64,000 nt of DNA from Agromyces aurantiacus (GCF_016907355.1 NZ_JAFBBW010000001.1:2232001-2296000), one strand, 5' to 3'; counted from the stretch's first letter, positions 46,426-58,604 are shown. Notes: a model not told the origin generated them from the sequence alone. Numbers and translations: made by a program.

Positions 46426-48177
46426 GTGCGGATCGCGGTCGCGTCGACGCGCGCGGGGCGCGTGGAACTCGTCGACCCCGACGGCGACCTCCGGCTCGAG
46501 GTCGATCGCGCGGCGTTGCCGGCCGAGGTCGCCCGGCTCGAGGTCGAGGTGAAGCCGCGCTGGGTCTGGCGCGACACGGGGGAGTGGGCGCCCGAGCTGC
46601 TCGCGGCGGGGGTGCGCGTCGCGCGATGCCACGACCTGCGCCTGTGCGGCGCGATCCTCGCCGCGTCCACGTTCGTCGGCGAGGCGAGTACCCCCGCCAC
46701 GACCAGACCCGCGTGGCTGCCACAGGGGCCCGCCGAGGCGATGGTCCCCAGTGCGAGCGGCCCCGTGCCATCCGCGGTCCAGCGCGGGCCCGCGCTGTTC
46801 GACCTCGAGGCCGACCCCGTGGGCGACGTGTCAGCCGGTTCCGCACCGCGCGCCGAGGAAGTGGCGGCCGAGCACGACCGGCAGCTGGCGCTCGTCGCCG
46901 CATCGTCGCGGCCGGGCGCGCTGCGGCTGCTGCTCGCCGCGGAATCTGCCGGCGCGCTCATCGCCGCCGAGCTGCACGCCGCGGGACTGCCCTGGGATCG
47001 CCGGGTGCACGAGCGCGTGCTGGCCGAGGCGCTCGGTCCACGTCCCACCCCGGGCCGCAAGCCCGTCCGGATGGAGGAGCTCGCCGAAGTCGTCCGGCTG
47101 GCGCTCGAGGCTCCACTGCTCAACCTCGACTCGCAGGCCGACCTGCTGCGCGCGCTCCGCAGCGCGGGCATCGCGGTCGATTCGACGGCACGGTGGGAGC
47201 TTCGCGAGCACGACCATCCCGCGATCGCGCCGCTCATCGCATACAAACGCCTCGCGCGGCTGCTCTCCGCGAACGGGTGGGGCTGGCTCGACGAGTGGAT
47301 CGTCGACGGCCGGTTCCGCTCCGAGTACGTGGCCGGCGGCACCGCGACGGGGCGATGGGCGACCGCCGGCGGCGGCGCGCTCCAGCTGCCGAAGGCCGTC
47401 CGCGCAGCGGTCGCGGCCGACGACGGCTGGATGCTCGTGGTCGCCGACGCCGCGCAGCTCGAGCCGCGCGTGCTCGCCGCCCTCGCCCGCGACCCGGCGA
47501 TGGCCGCCGCTGGCCGCGGCCGCGACATGTACCGCGCGATCGTCGACGCCGGTGTCGTCGCCACGCGCGACGAGGCGAAGGTCGCCCTGCTCGGCGCGAT
47601 GTACGGCGCGACGACCGGTGACAGCGGCCGCCTCGTGCCACGGCTCGCGCGCGCCTACCCGCAGGCGATGGGCCTCGTCGACCGCGCCGCGCGCGACGGT
47701 GAGGCCGGGCGGGCGGTCACGACCCTCCTCGGGCGTTCCTCGCCGCTGCCGCCCGCGCGATGGCACGAGCTGCAGGCGCGGGCGACCCAGCCCGATGCCA
47801 CCGACGCCGACGAGCGACGGGCGCGATCGGCGGCGCGCGACTGGGGCCGCTTCACGCGCAATTTCGTCGTGCAGGGCACGGCGGCGGAGTGGGCCCTGTG
47901 CTGGCTCGCGGGCGTGCGGAACCGATTGGCCGACCTCGCCCCTCGCTCGCCTTCGCGCGCGGCGGCGGGCTCCGGGCCCGTGTTCGCACGCATCCCGCAC
48001 CTGGTGTACTTCCTGCACGACGAGCTCATCGTGCACACCCCCGAGGAGCTCGCGGGCGAGGTCGCCGAGGCGGTGCGCGAGGCGGCGGAGGACGCCGGCC
48101 GCATGCTGTTCGGCGACGCGCCGGTCGAGTTCCCGCTCGACCTCGTCGCGACGGGGAGCTACGCGTCGATCGACTGA
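46426..48177 (+). CDS. Family A DNA polymerase-like protein (3'-5' exonuclease/polymerase)
   Basis: A 583-residue relative of PolA, known in actinobacteria as a bifunctional 3'-5' exonuclease/DNA polymerase. It lacks the 5'-3' nuclease; the N-terminal ~190 residues have a weak exonuclease-like fold without an obvious full DEDD set. The polymerase motifs are recognisable but modified: motif A VVADAAQLEPRVLAALA (DYSQIELR in PolA), motif B RDEAKVALLGAMYGATTGD, motif C YFLHDELIVH. GTG 46426 lies 6 nt after CAGAAT (46414-46419). The 3' end overlaps the convergent padR gene by 19 bp. Confidence 0.85.
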   Translation: MRIAVASTRAGRVELVDPDGDLRLEVDRAALPAEVARLEVEVKPRWVWRDTGEWAPELLAAGVRVARCHDLRLCGAILAASTFVGEASTPATTRPAWLPQGPAEAMVPSASGPVPSAVQRGPALFDLEADPVGDVSAGSAPRAEEVAAEHDRQLALVAASSRPGALRLLLAAESAGALIAAELHAAGLPWDRRVHERVLAEALGPRPTPGRKPVRMEELAEVVRLALEAPLLNLDSQADLLRALRSAGIAVDSTARWELREHDHPAIAPLIAYKRLARLLSANGWGWLDEWIVDGRFRSEYVAGGTATGRWATAGGGALQLPKAVRAAVAADDGWMLVVADAAQLEPRVLAALARDPAMAAAGRGRDMYRAIVDAGVVATRDEAKVALLGAMYGATTGDSGRLVPRLARAYPQAMGLVDRAARDGEAGRAVTTLLGRSSPLPPARWHELQARATQPDATDADERRARSAARDWGRFTRNFVVQGTAAEWALCWLAGVRNRLADLAPRSPSRAAAGSGPVFARIPHLVYFLHDELIVHTPEELAGEVAEAVREAAEDAGRMLFGDAPVEFPLDLVATGSYASID

Positions 48178-48785
48178 GGCTGCGACGGCGGCTGCGACGG
48201 GCGACGGCCGCGCCGCGGGCGGTCCGTGCTCGGGGCGAATGCGAGTCCCGCGTCATCCGCCCGGCTCGCCCCGTCGAGCCACGCGATCGCCGCGTCGGCT
48301 TGGGCGATGTCGGCCGTCGCGGCGAGCGCGGCCAGGGCCTCCGGGCCCGACGCGCGGGGAGCACCCGGCCCGGATGCCGCAGCCGCGCGGTTCGCGCGAC
48401 GGACCGCGTCGGCGCGTCGCGCGCCCCAGCGTTCGCGTTCGCCGCCGATGACCGGTGACGCGTCGATCGACGGCAGCGACGCGGCCAGCATCACGCGGTC
48501 GAGGGTCTCATGCCAGGCGTCGGCGCCCGCGGCATCCGCACCCGCGAGCCACGCCGCGGCCGCCTCGCGCCCCGCGGCAGTGAGGCGATGCAGCGGCAGC
48601 CCGTCATCGGTGGTGCCGGCCCGCTCGACGAGTCGCTGCCTCGCGAGGCGGTCGAGCGTGGCGTAGGTCTGTCCGACGTTGATGTCGCGCCGCCCGCCGG
48701 TTCGCGCGGCCAGCCCGCCGTGCAGCTGGAAGCCGTACGCCGGCCCGTCGAGGAGCAGGACGAGCAGGGCATCGCGCACGGCCAT
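48159..48785 (-). CDS. PadR-family transcriptional regulator
   Basis: A 208-residue PadR-type regulator. The winged helix reads MAVRDALLVLLLDGPAYGFQ, GQTYATLDRLARQRLVER and LTAAGREAAAAWL; a C-terminal helical region with HETLDRVMLAASL follows. ATG 48785 follows GAAGGAGA; the frame is open eight codons further. A minus-strand TAAACT (48832-48827) is a likely -10, with a palindrome over the start of transcription. No efflux pump gene, the usual PadR target, is adjacent; the closest downstream gene is the convergent polymerase. Confidence 0.88.
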   Translation of the reverse strand: MAVRDALLVLLLDGPAYGFQLHGGLAARTGGRRDINVGQTYATLDRLARQRLVERAGTTDDGLPLHRLTAAGREAAAAWLAGADAAGADAWHETLDRVMLAASLPSIDASPVIGGERERWGARRADAVRRANRAAAASGPGAPRASGPEALAALAATADIAQADAAIAWLDGASRADDAGLAFAPSTDRPRRGRRPSQPPSQPQSIDA

Positions 48786-48813
48786 CCGGTCTCCTTCGCC
48801 CTCGGGCAATCAC

Positions 48814-48832
48814 TCACCCGGTGAACAGTTTA
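48814..48832 (-). promoter_or_regulatory. padR promoter and candidate operator
   Basis: The -10-like TAAACT (48832-48827) is followed by an 11-bp near-perfect palindrome TCACCCGGTGA (48814-48824) spanning the predicted transcription start. It could be a site for autoregulation. It does not match the ATGT-N8-ACAT form described for some PadR proteins, so the assignment is weak. Confidence 0.35.
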
Positions 48833-48977
48833 CCGTCAGGCCCTTGTCAGGCCGCGGGAACCCGGGCATACTCGACCTGACGATTCGTCGTCGCCAATCG
48901 AATATCCGCGCTCGCGCCGAGCCGCCCGTTCCCGAGGTCGTAGGGGAAGACGCACCTCAGGAGGAACGGAGCAGGAG

Positions 48978-49499
48978 ATGGCGGAGCAGGTCACGCGGGC
49001 CGCACGCGCCGCGCGGGGGATGCTGTTCGTGCATTCGTCGCAGCGGGCGCTCTGCCCGCATGTCGAATGGGCGGCAGGGCGAGCGATCGGCGCGCCCGTG
49101 AACTTCGACTGGGTCGAGCAGCCCGTGCTGCCCGGCACCCTCCGCGCCGAGTACTCGTGGGTCGGCGAACCCGGCACCGGTGCGCGCATCGCCTCGGCCC
49201 TGCGCGGCTGGGAGCAGCTGCGCTTCGAGGTGAGCGAGGACCCGGGGCCCGGCAGCGACGGGGCGCGCTGGATGCACACGCCTGAGCTCGGCGTCTTCTA
49301 CGCGCAGACCGACTCGGCCGGCAACCTCGTCGTGCCCGAGGACCGCATCCGCTACGCGATGGAGATCGCCGCGTTCGACGCGGGCGAGCTGCACCGCGAG
49401 CTCCGCCTCGCCCTCGGGCAGGCCTGGGATGACGAGCTCGAGCCGTTCCGGCACGCGAGCGACTTCGCCCCGGTGGTGTGGCTGCACCGGGTGGGATGA
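48978..49499 (+). CDS. DUF3145-family protein
   Basis: A 173-residue actinobacterial DUF3145 protein (TRAARGMLFVHSSQRALCPH opens it; WMHTPELGVFYAQTDSAGN is a conserved block). Function is unknown. It is regularly found next to the fatty acid synthesis genes of actinobacteria, and here it converges on fabF. ATG 48978 follows AGGAACGGAGCAGGAG. The gap 48833-48977 may hold its promoter; no clear hexamers were assigned. Confidence 0.85.
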   Translation: MAEQVTRAARAARGMLFVHSSQRALCPHVEWAAGRAIGAPVNFDWVEQPVLPGTLRAEYSWVGEPGTGARIASALRGWEQLRFEVSEDPGPGSDGARWMHTPELGVFYAQTDSAGNLVVPEDRIRYAMEIAAFDAGELHRELRLALGQAWDDELEPFRHASDFAPVVWLHRVG

Positions 49500-49584
49500 G
49501 GCCCCGCCGCCCCATGGCGCGACGCGTTGGTCGGTCGACTCGGTCCCGGCAGCGCACGACCGTCACCGGCGGCGGCGACGCAGC

Positions 49585-49615
49585 GGGCCCCGGCGCCGTG
49601 AGGCGACCGGGGCCC
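49585..49615. terminator. Terminator between convergent DUF3145 gene and fabF
   Basis: Nine-base-pair perfect stem GGGCCCCGG (49585-49593) with CCGGGGCCC (49607-49615), 13-nt loop, between the two convergent genes and closer to fabF. Confidence 0.6.
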
Positions 49616-49656
49616 GATGCATGAATCCGAGCGGATGCCGCGGCATCCGCTGCACG

Positions 49657-50892
49657 TCACACGCTGCGGAACGCGGCGACGGCGTTGTGCCCGCCGAACC
49701 CGAACGAGTTGCTGATGGCGATGAGCTCGCCGTCGCCGAGCGCGCGCGGCGAGGTGACGACGTCGAGCGGGATCTCGGGATCCTGCTCGGTGAGGTTGAT
49801 CGTCGGGGGAGCGGTGCGCTCGTGGAGCGCGAGCACCGTGAAGATCGCCTCGATCGCGCCGGCGCCGCCGAGCAGGTGCCCGGTCGACGCCTTGGTCGCG
49901 GTCACCGCGATCGACTCGAGGTGGTCGCCGAAGACGCGACGCAGGGCGTTGTACTCGGCGATGTCGCCGACCGGCGTGCTCGTGGCGTGCGCGTTGACGT
50001 GAGCGACGTCGGTGAGGCTCGCGCCCGCATCCTCGATCGCCGACTTCATCGCGCGCGCGGCGGCCGAGCCCTCGGGGTCGGGCGCGGTGATGTGGTACGC
50101 GTCGCTCGTGATCGCGCCGCCGAGCAGTTCGGCGTAGATACGGACGCCGCGCGCCTTGGCGTGCTCCTCGGTCTCGAGCACGAGCGCCGCGCCGCCCTCG
50201 CCCATGACGAAGCCGTCGCGCGCGATGTCGTAGGGCCGCGAGGCGACCGCCGGGTCGTCGTTGCGCTTGGAGAGCGCCTGCATCGAGTTGAACGAGGCGA
50301 TGGTGATGGGGTGGATGGCCGACTCGGAGCCGCCCGCGATGACGACGTCGGCCAGTCCGTCCTGCAGGTGCTTCCAGCCGTTCACGAGCGACTCGGTGCT
50401 CGAGGCGCACGCCGAGACCACGGTGCGGATGCCGGCGCGGGCGTGCAGGTCCATGCCCACCGCGGCGCCCGGGCCGTTCGGCATGAGCATCGGCACGGTC
50501 ATGGGCAGCACGCGTCGCGGACCGCGCTCGCGCAGGGTGTCCCACGCGTCGAGCAGCGTCCACACGCCGCCGATGCCGGTCGCCCAGTCGATGGCGAGCC
50601 GCTCGGGCGCGACCTCGGGCGCGCCCGCGTCGGCCCACGCCTCGCGGCCGGCGATCAGGGCGAACTGACTCGACGGGTCGAGGCGCTTCACCTCGTGCCG
50701 TTCGAGCACGTCGGCCGCTGGGACCTTCGCCGTCGCGGCGAACGTCACGGGCAGCTCGTACTTCGCCACCCACTCGTGCTCGAGCGAGCGCGCGCCGGAC
50801 TCGCCGGCGAGCAGGGCCTTCCAACTGTCACGAGCGGTGCCGCCGATGGGCGTGGTGGCACCGATGCCCGTGATCACGATCTTCTTGGTCAT
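49657..50892 (-). CDS. fabF: 3-oxoacyl-ACP synthase II
   Basis: KAS II of 411 residues, the chain-elongating condensing enzyme of type II fatty acid synthesis. The catalytic triad is Cys162 in VVSACASSTES, His302 in VNAHATSTPVGD and His339 in STGHLLGGAGA. It is the last gene of fabD-fabH-acpP-fabF on the minus strand, 66 nt after acpP. The start MTKKIVITGIGATTPIGG fits the family exactly. Confidence 0.97.
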   Translation of the reverse strand: MTKKIVITGIGATTPIGGTARDSWKALLAGESGARSLEHEWVAKYELPVTFAATAKVPAADVLERHEVKRLDPSSQFALIAGREAWADAGAPEVAPERLAIDWATGIGGVWTLLDAWDTLRERGPRRVLPMTVPMLMPNGPGAAVGMDLHARAGIRTVVSACASSTESLVNGWKHLQDGLADVVIAGGSESAIHPITIASFNSMQALSKRNDDPAVASRPYDIARDGFVMGEGGAALVLETEEHAKARGVRIYAELLGGAITSDAYHITAPDPEGSAAARAMKSAIEDAGASLTDVAHVNAHATSTPVGDIAEYNALRRVFGDHLESIAVTATKASTGHLLGGAGAIEAIFTVLALHERTAPPTINLTEQDPEIPLDVVTSPRALGDGELIAISNSFGFGGHNAVAAFRSV

Positions 50893-50958
50893 ACGAAATC
50901 ACTCCGTGGGGGCGGGACGGCGGACGGGCCGGCTTCCGCCGACCCGTCCGTTCGTCGC

Positions 50959-51207
50959 CTAGGCCTGGGCGTTGACGATGAAGTCGACGGCGTCGCCGAC
51001 GGTCTTGAGGTTCTTGACCTCCTCGTCGGGGATCTTGACGTCGAACTTCTCCTCGGCGTTGACGACGATCGTCATCATCGAGATGGAGTCGATGTCGAGG
51101 TCGTCGGTGAACGACTTGTCCGCCTCGACCGTGTCGGTCGCGATGCCGGTCTCGTCGTTGATCAGCTCGGCCAGGCCGGCAAGCACTTCGTCGCGGGACA
51201 ATGCCAT
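50959..51207 (-). CDS. acpP: Acyl carrier protein
   Basis: Acidic four-helix carrier protein of 82 residues. The phosphopantetheine site is Ser41 in DDLDIDSISMM; most ACPs have DSL, here DSI, a conservative change. It carries the growing acyl chain for FabD, FabH and FabF encoded around it. Start at 51207 follows AGGAGAAG on the minus strand. Confidence 0.96.
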   Translation of the reverse strand: MALSRDEVLAGLAELINDETGIATDTVEADKSFTDDLDIDSISMMTIVVNAEEKFDVKIPDEEVKNLKTVGDAVDFIVNAQA

Positions 51208-51277
51208 GGTTCTTCTCCTTGCAGGGGTGTCTCGTCGTATGACCGAGACACAGTCTAGATGGACGGTGGTCGGCGGC

Positions 51278-52282
51278 TCAGGGCAGAGCCACCACTTGGG
51301 CGCCGAACACGAGTCCGGCGCCGAAGCCGATCTGGAGGGCGAGGCCCCCGGAGAGCTCGGGGTGCTCCTCGAGCAGTCGGTGCATCGCGAGCGGTATGGA
51401 GGCCGCCGAGGTGTTGCCGGTCGTCGCGATGTCGCGGCCGATCACGACCGACTCGGGCAGCTTCAGCTGCTTGGCGAACTCGTCGATGATGCGCATGTTC
51501 GCCTGGTGCGGGAGGAACGCGGCGAGGTCGTCGGCGGTGATGCCCGCGGCATCCAGCGCCTGCTTCGCGACCTTGGCCATGTCCCACACGGCCCAGCGGA
51601 AGACCGTCTGGCCCTCCTGGCGGAGCGTCGGCCACGGCGCCTCGCCGTCGCGGAACTCGGTCAGCGTGTGGTTCATGCCCACGGCGCCGGCCTTCGAGCC
51701 GTCGGACCCCCACACGGTCGCCCCGATGCCGGGCTCCTCGCTCGGCCCGACCACGACCGCGCCCGCGCCGTCGCCGAGCAGGAACGAGATCGTGCGGTCG
51801 GTGGGGTCGACGACATCGGAGAGCTTCTCGGCGCCGATGACCAGCGCGTAGTGCGCGGCACCGGCGCGGATCAGCGCGTCGGCCTGCGCGACCGCGTAGG
51901 CGTAGCCGGCGCACGCGGCGTTCATGTCGTAGGCGGCGGCCGGGTTGGCTCCCACGCGGTCGGCGACGACCGCGGCGATCGAGGGCGTCTGCTGCACGTT
52001 CGAGATCGTCGCGACGATGACCAGGTCGATCTGCTCGGCGGGGATCCCGGAGCGCTCGATCGCCTCGCGCCCGGCATCGGTCGCGAGGTCGACCGCGAGC
52101 ACGTCGGCGCCCGCACGCACGCGCGTGATGATCCCGGTGCGCTGCCGGATCCACTCGTCGGACGAGTCGATCGGGCCGACCAGGTCGTCATTCGGCACGG
52201 CGTGCTCGCCGCGGGCGGCGCCCACCGAGTAGAGGCGGGTGAAGGCGGGACCGTGCGACTGGGTCAGCGTGGGGTGCGTCAT
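51278..52282 (-). CDS. fabH: 3-oxoacyl-ACP synthase III
   Basis: KAS III of 334 residues, which starts fatty acid chains by condensing acyl-CoA with malonyl-ACP. Catalytic Cys124 lies in MNAACAGYAYA; His and Asn are in LPHQANMRIIDE and a later GNTSAAS. Actinobacterial FabH commonly prefers branched primers. It lies between fabD and acpP, 27 nt after fabD. Confidence 0.96.
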   Translation of the reverse strand: MTHPTLTQSHGPAFTRLYSVGAARGEHAVPNDDLVGPIDSSDEWIRQRTGIITRVRAGADVLAVDLATDAGREAIERSGIPAEQIDLVIVATISNVQQTPSIAAVVADRVGANPAAAYDMNAACAGYAYAVAQADALIRAGAAHYALVIGAEKLSDVVDPTDRTISFLLGDGAGAVVVGPSEEPGIGATVWGSDGSKAGAVGMNHTLTEFRDGEAPWPTLRQEGQTVFRWAVWDMAKVAKQALDAAGITADDLAAFLPHQANMRIIDEFAKQLKLPESVVIGRDIATTGNTSAASIPLAMHRLLEEHPELSGGLALQIGFGAGLVFGAQVVALP

Positions 52283-52309
52283 TCGTTCTCTCGTCGGGAG
52301 TGGGGGTGG

Positions 52310-53230
52310 CTAGGCGGACTGCTCGATCAGCTCGATCGCGGCGGGGAGGTCGTCGGGCGTCTTGACGGCCACGGTCGGGACGCCCTTCAGCGCGCGCTTG
52401 GCCAGGCCGACGAGCGCGCCGGCCGGCGCGAGCTCGATGAGCCCCGTCACGCCGGCGTCGGCGAAGGAGTCCATGCAGCGGTCCCAGCGGACGGGGGAGG
52501 CGACCTGGCCGACGAGCAGCTCGACGAACCGCGATCCCGAGGTCACCTGCGAGCCGTCGCGGTTGGTCCAGAGCGTGACGCCCGGGTCGGACACGTCGAG
52601 CGACGCCGCGACCTCGGCCAGCCGGTCTCGTGCCGGCTGCATGTAGCGCGTGTGGAAGGCGCCGGCCACCTGGAGCGGGATGACCCGCGACCCGGCGGGC
52701 GGTTCGGCCTTCAGCTGCTCGAGCGCGTCGAGCGCACCCGCGACGACGACCTGGCCGCCGCCGTTGAAGTTGGCGGGCTCGAGGCCGAGCACCTCGAGGC
52801 GCGCGAGGAGGTCGGCCTCGTCGGCGCCGATGACGGCGCTCATGCCGGTCGGCTCGAGGGCCGCGGCATCCGCCATCGCGCGACCCCGCGCGGCGACGAA
52901 GCGCATCGCATCGGCCTCGCCCAGGACGCCGGTGGCGGCAGCGGCCGTGATCTCGCCGACCGAGTGGCCGGCCACGCCGCCGAGCCGCTCGTCGCGCCCG
53001 CCGGCCGCCAGCGCGCCGAAGGTCAGGATGCCCGCCGCGACGATGAGCGGCTGGGCGATCGCGGTGTCGCGGATCGTGTCGGCGTCGCTCTCGGTGCCGT
53101 GCAGCGCGAGGTCGAGGCCCGCGGCGTCGGAGAGCGCCGCGAGGCGGTCGCCGAACGACGGCTCGGCGAGCCAGGGAGCGAGGAAACCGGGGGTCTGGGA
53201 GCCCTGTCCAGGGCAGACGACGACGATCAC
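52310..53230 (-). CDS. fabD: Malonyl-CoA:ACP acyltransferase
   Basis: Malonyl transferase of 306 residues. It opens VIVVVCPGQGSQTPGF, and the active-site serine is Ser90 in GVAGHSVGEITAAA; the histidine lies in VAGAFHTRYM. GTG 53230 is supported by the family start and by CAGACT (53242-53237, minus strand) ending 6 nt before it, so fabD heads a leaderless fabD-fabH-acpP-fabF transcript. The longer open frame is not needed. The FasR-like regulator is encoded just upstream. Confidence 0.95.
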   Translation of the reverse strand: MIVVVCPGQGSQTPGFLAPWLAEPSFGDRLAALSDAAGLDLALHGTESDADTIRDTAIAQPLIVAAGILTFGALAAGGRDERLGGVAGHSVGEITAAAATGVLGEADAMRFVAARGRAMADAAALEPTGMSAVIGADEADLLARLEVLGLEPANFNGGGQVVVAGALDALEQLKAEPPAGSRVIPLQVAGAFHTRYMQPARDRLAEVAASLDVSDPGVTLWTNRDGSQVTSGSRFVELLVGQVASPVRWDRCMDSFADAGVTGLIELAPAGALVGLAKRALKGVPTVAVKTPDDLPAAIELIEQSA

Positions 53231-53321
53231 CGCTCCAGTCTGCCAATCCCGCAGGGGCCGCGTGTGTGCACTCGCGACAAGGTCTCGATCGAGTCGTTGT
53301 CTCGACGGCACATACCGATGG

Positions 53322-54536
53322 TCAGTTCGCGGGCCGGCGACGCGGAGTCGCCTCGTGATCGCTCATCGACCCGATGATCAGCGCCGACTGGAGGATGAGC
53401 GCCTCGCGGGCGCCCGTGGCATCCCACCCGATCACGTCGGAGACCCGCTTCAGGCGGTACCGCACGGTGTTCGGGTGCACGAAGAGCTCGCGCGCCGTCG
53501 CCTCGAGCGAGCGGCCGTTGTCGAGGTAGCTCCAGAGCGTGGTGAGCAGCTCGGTCGAGTGTGCCTGCAGCGGGCGGTAGATGCGGTGCACGAGCGTCGC
53601 CCGCGCGAGCGGATCGCCCGCGAGCGCGCGCTCGGGCAGCAGGTCGTCGGCGTGCACGGGCCTGGGGGCGTGCCGCCACGATCGCGCCACGGCGAAGCCC
53701 GCCAGGGCCGCCTTGGCGCTCTTGCCGGCATCCACGAGGTTGGCCACCTCGTGGCCGAGCACCAGGTGGCCGGCGCCGAAGTGGGGCTCGAGCTGCGTCG
53801 CGATCTCCATGAAGGTGAGCGCCGGCGCGGTCCCGACGGCCTCCTCGGTCTCGCGTCCGCGCGGATCGGCCCGGCCGATCACCACGACGAGCCGGTTGCC
53901 CTGTACGCCCACGAGGACGTCGGCCTGCATGTGCCGGGCCGCACGACGCACCTGGTCGACGTCGAACAGCTTGGGCGCGGTGCCCACGAGCACCGCGACC
54001 TCGCCGTGGCCGTGCCATCCCAGCGCGGCGATGCGACTCGGCAGCTCGTCGTCGTACTCGCCCGAGAGGATCGAGTCGACGACGAGGGCCTCGAGGCGCG
54101 CATCCCACAGCCCGCGCGCCTCCGCCGCCCGGGCGTAGACGTCGGCGGCGGCGAACGCGATCTCGCGCGAATACAGCAGGATCGCCTCGCGCAGGGGCTC
54201 GCCGCCGTCCTTCACGCGTTCCTCGACGACCTCGACGGTCACGCGGATCAGCTGCAGCGTCTGCTGCAGGCTCACCGAGCGGAGGAGCTCGCGCGGCGCC
54301 GCGCCGAACACGTCGGCCGCGATCCACGGCGTGGACCTCGGGTCGTCGAACCACGCGATGAACGAGGTGATGCCGGCCTGGGCGACGAGGCCCACGGCGG
54401 AGCGCCGGCTCGGCGGCATCTCGCCGTACCAGGGCAGGGTGTCCTCCAGACGCTTGAGCGTCTGCGTGGAGAGCTCACCCGAGATGGTGCGCAACCACGC
54501 GAGGGTCTCCGCCTTGGTCCTGGGCTTCGTCGCCAC
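53322..54536 (-). CDS. PucR/CdaR-type regulator, FasR-like
   Basis: A 404-residue regulator with a C-terminal PucR/CdaR helix-turn-helix (SLEATARELFVHPNTVRYRL). The position directly upstream of fabD and the architecture match FasR of Streptomyces, an activator of the fabD-fabH-acpP-fabF operon. The middle region resembles a GGDEF-like or ligand-sensing CdaR domain. GTG 54536 is 15 nt after the aceE stop, so it may also be read from the aceE transcript. The open frame extends well upstream as an aceE shadow. FasR activity is inference from context. Confidence 0.85.
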   Translation of the reverse strand: MATKPRTKAETLAWLRTISGELSTQTLKRLEDTLPWYGEMPPSRRSAVGLVAQAGITSFIAWFDDPRSTPWIAADVFGAAPRELLRSVSLQQTLQLIRVTVEVVEERVKDGGEPLREAILLYSREIAFAAADVYARAAEARGLWDARLEALVVDSILSGEYDDELPSRIAALGWHGHGEVAVLVGTAPKLFDVDQVRRAARHMQADVLVGVQGNRLVVVIGRADPRGRETEEAVGTAPALTFMEIATQLEPHFGAGHLVLGHEVANLVDAGKSAKAALAGFAVARSWRHAPRPVHADDLLPERALAGDPLARATLVHRIYRPLQAHSTELLTTLWSYLDNGRSLEATARELFVHPNTVRYRLKRVSDVIGWDATGAREALILQSALIIGSMSDHEATPRRRPAN

Positions 54537-54550
54537 CGTCGCTTCGCCCG

Positions 54551-57277
<2,727 letters not shown>

Positions 57278-57439
57278 ACTCGACCTCTCTCTTCAGCAGA
57301 TCGTGCCTTCGGGAACGTGCGTGCGCACGGCGGAACGACCGGGTCACGGTCGGAGGCACCACGCCATCCTAGTGATTCTATGCCGGTGCATGACGGGCTA
57401 GGCTGGCGCGCGTCCAGACCCCGGTCGTGAGGAGCGCTC

Positions 57440-57898
57440 GTGATCCTCGGTCCCGGCGCCGTCGCGCCCGGCTTCGAGCTGCCCGACCGGTTCGGCGCGC
57501 CGCAGCGGCTGGCCGACCGACGCGGCGTCCGCCCCGTCGTGCTCGCGTTCGTCCCGTTCGCGTTCTCGCGAACGTGCACCGGCGAGCTGCGCGAGCTCGA
57601 CGCGAACGCGGGCCTGTTCGCCGACGCCGGCGCCGAGCTCCTCGTGGCGTCGGTCGACGCGAAGTACGCGCTGCGGGCGTGGGGCGAGGCCGAGGGCGTC
57701 GACGTGGCGCTGCTGTCGGACTTCTGGCCGCACGGCGCCGTGGCGCGCGCGTACGGCGCGTTCGACGAGGAGGCCGGGTTCGCCCGCCGCGCCACGTTCG
57801 CGATCGGCGTCGACGGCGTCATCCGCTCGTCGTTCGCCACCGGCCCCGGCGAGGCGAGGTCGATCGAGGCCTACCGCGCGGCGCTGGCGACGCTCTGA
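57440..57898 (+). CDS. Peroxiredoxin (AhpE-like)
   Basis: A 152-residue peroxiredoxin with the peroxidatic Cys46 in PFAFSRTCTGEL (the P-x3-T/S-x2-C motif) and RRATFAIGVDGVIR at the end of the fold. No second conserved cysteine is apparent, so it is probably a 1-Cys AhpE-type enzyme reducing hydroperoxides. GTG 57440 follows TGAGGAG; the TAGGCT at 57399-57404 is a likely -10 giving a short leader. Confidence 0.9.
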   Translation: MILGPGAVAPGFELPDRFGAPQRLADRRGVRPVVLAFVPFAFSRTCTGELRELDANAGLFADAGAELLVASVDAKYALRAWGEAEGVDVALLSDFWPHGAVARAYGAFDEEAGFARRATFAIGVDGVIRSSFATGPGEARSIEAYRAALATL

Positions 57899-57905
57899 AC
57901 GACGC

Positions 57906-58604
57906 TCACGCCAGGATGTTGACGGACCGCGCGATCACGAGCGCGAGGATGAGGAATCCGCCGAACGCCTGGAGCCCCATCAGCAGCTTCACCCGCCACG
58001 AGAGCGGCATGGCGTCGGTCGCGCTGAACGCCATCGAGTTCGACAGCGACGTGTAGAGGTAGTCCGCGAAGCGCGGCGTCCAGTCCTGCCGCGCCGCCGA
58101 CCTCGCGGCCACTTCGGGCGCGGCGTCCGCGTCCTCGTCCTGCGGGAACCGGAAGTCCGCGGGCGGCAGGGTCGCCCGCGCGTCCATCGTGCGTCGTACC
58201 GGCCCGCCGCGATCGAGCTCCCAGTACAGCGTCGCGAAGCCGATCACGTTGGCGACCCACACCTGGAGCGCGGCCTGCAGCAGGCCCGGCGCGTCCTTCG
58301 CGACCGTGAGCAGGCTGACGACGAGCGTGACGAGCGTGAGCTGGTTCGCGACGACGAGCAGCACGGCGAGCGCGATCGCGAGCCGCCGCGACCACGCCGA
58401 CTGCCGCGTCAGGCGGTGCGGGTTCTCGATGACGAGCGGAATGAGCAGGGCCAGGCCCGTGCCGACGACGACGAAGCGCTGGGCGCCGATGAACTCGTTC
58501 GGCAGCGCCGCGTAGAGCCCGAGCGCCAGCAGCAGCGCCGCGACCACCGGCCACCGGTGCTCGGACACCGTGGTGCGGCTCGGATGCTGCTGGACGACCG
58601 CCAT
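57906..58604 (-). CDS. DUF1345-like membrane protein
   Basis: A 232-residue membrane protein with about six hydrophobic segments. The motif DYLYTSLSNSMAFSATDAMPLSW followed by a helix ending AFGGFLILALVIARS is typical of DUF1345-like proteins, whose function is unknown but which resemble ion-channel pore helices. The minus-strand TAGACT (58616-58611) ends 6 nt before ATG 58604, leaderless. It converges on the peroxiredoxin gene with 7 nt between stops. Confidence 0.75.
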   Translation of the reverse strand: MAVVQQHPSRTTVSEHRWPVVAALLLALGLYAALPNEFIGAQRFVVVGTGLALLIPLVIENPHRLTRQSAWSRRLAIALAVLLVVANQLTLVTLVVSLLTVAKDAPGLLQAALQVWVANVIGFATLYWELDRGGPVRRTMDARATLPPADFRFPQDEDADAAPEVAARSAARQDWTPRFADYLYTSLSNSMAFSATDAMPLSWRVKLLMGLQAFGGFLILALVIARSVNILA

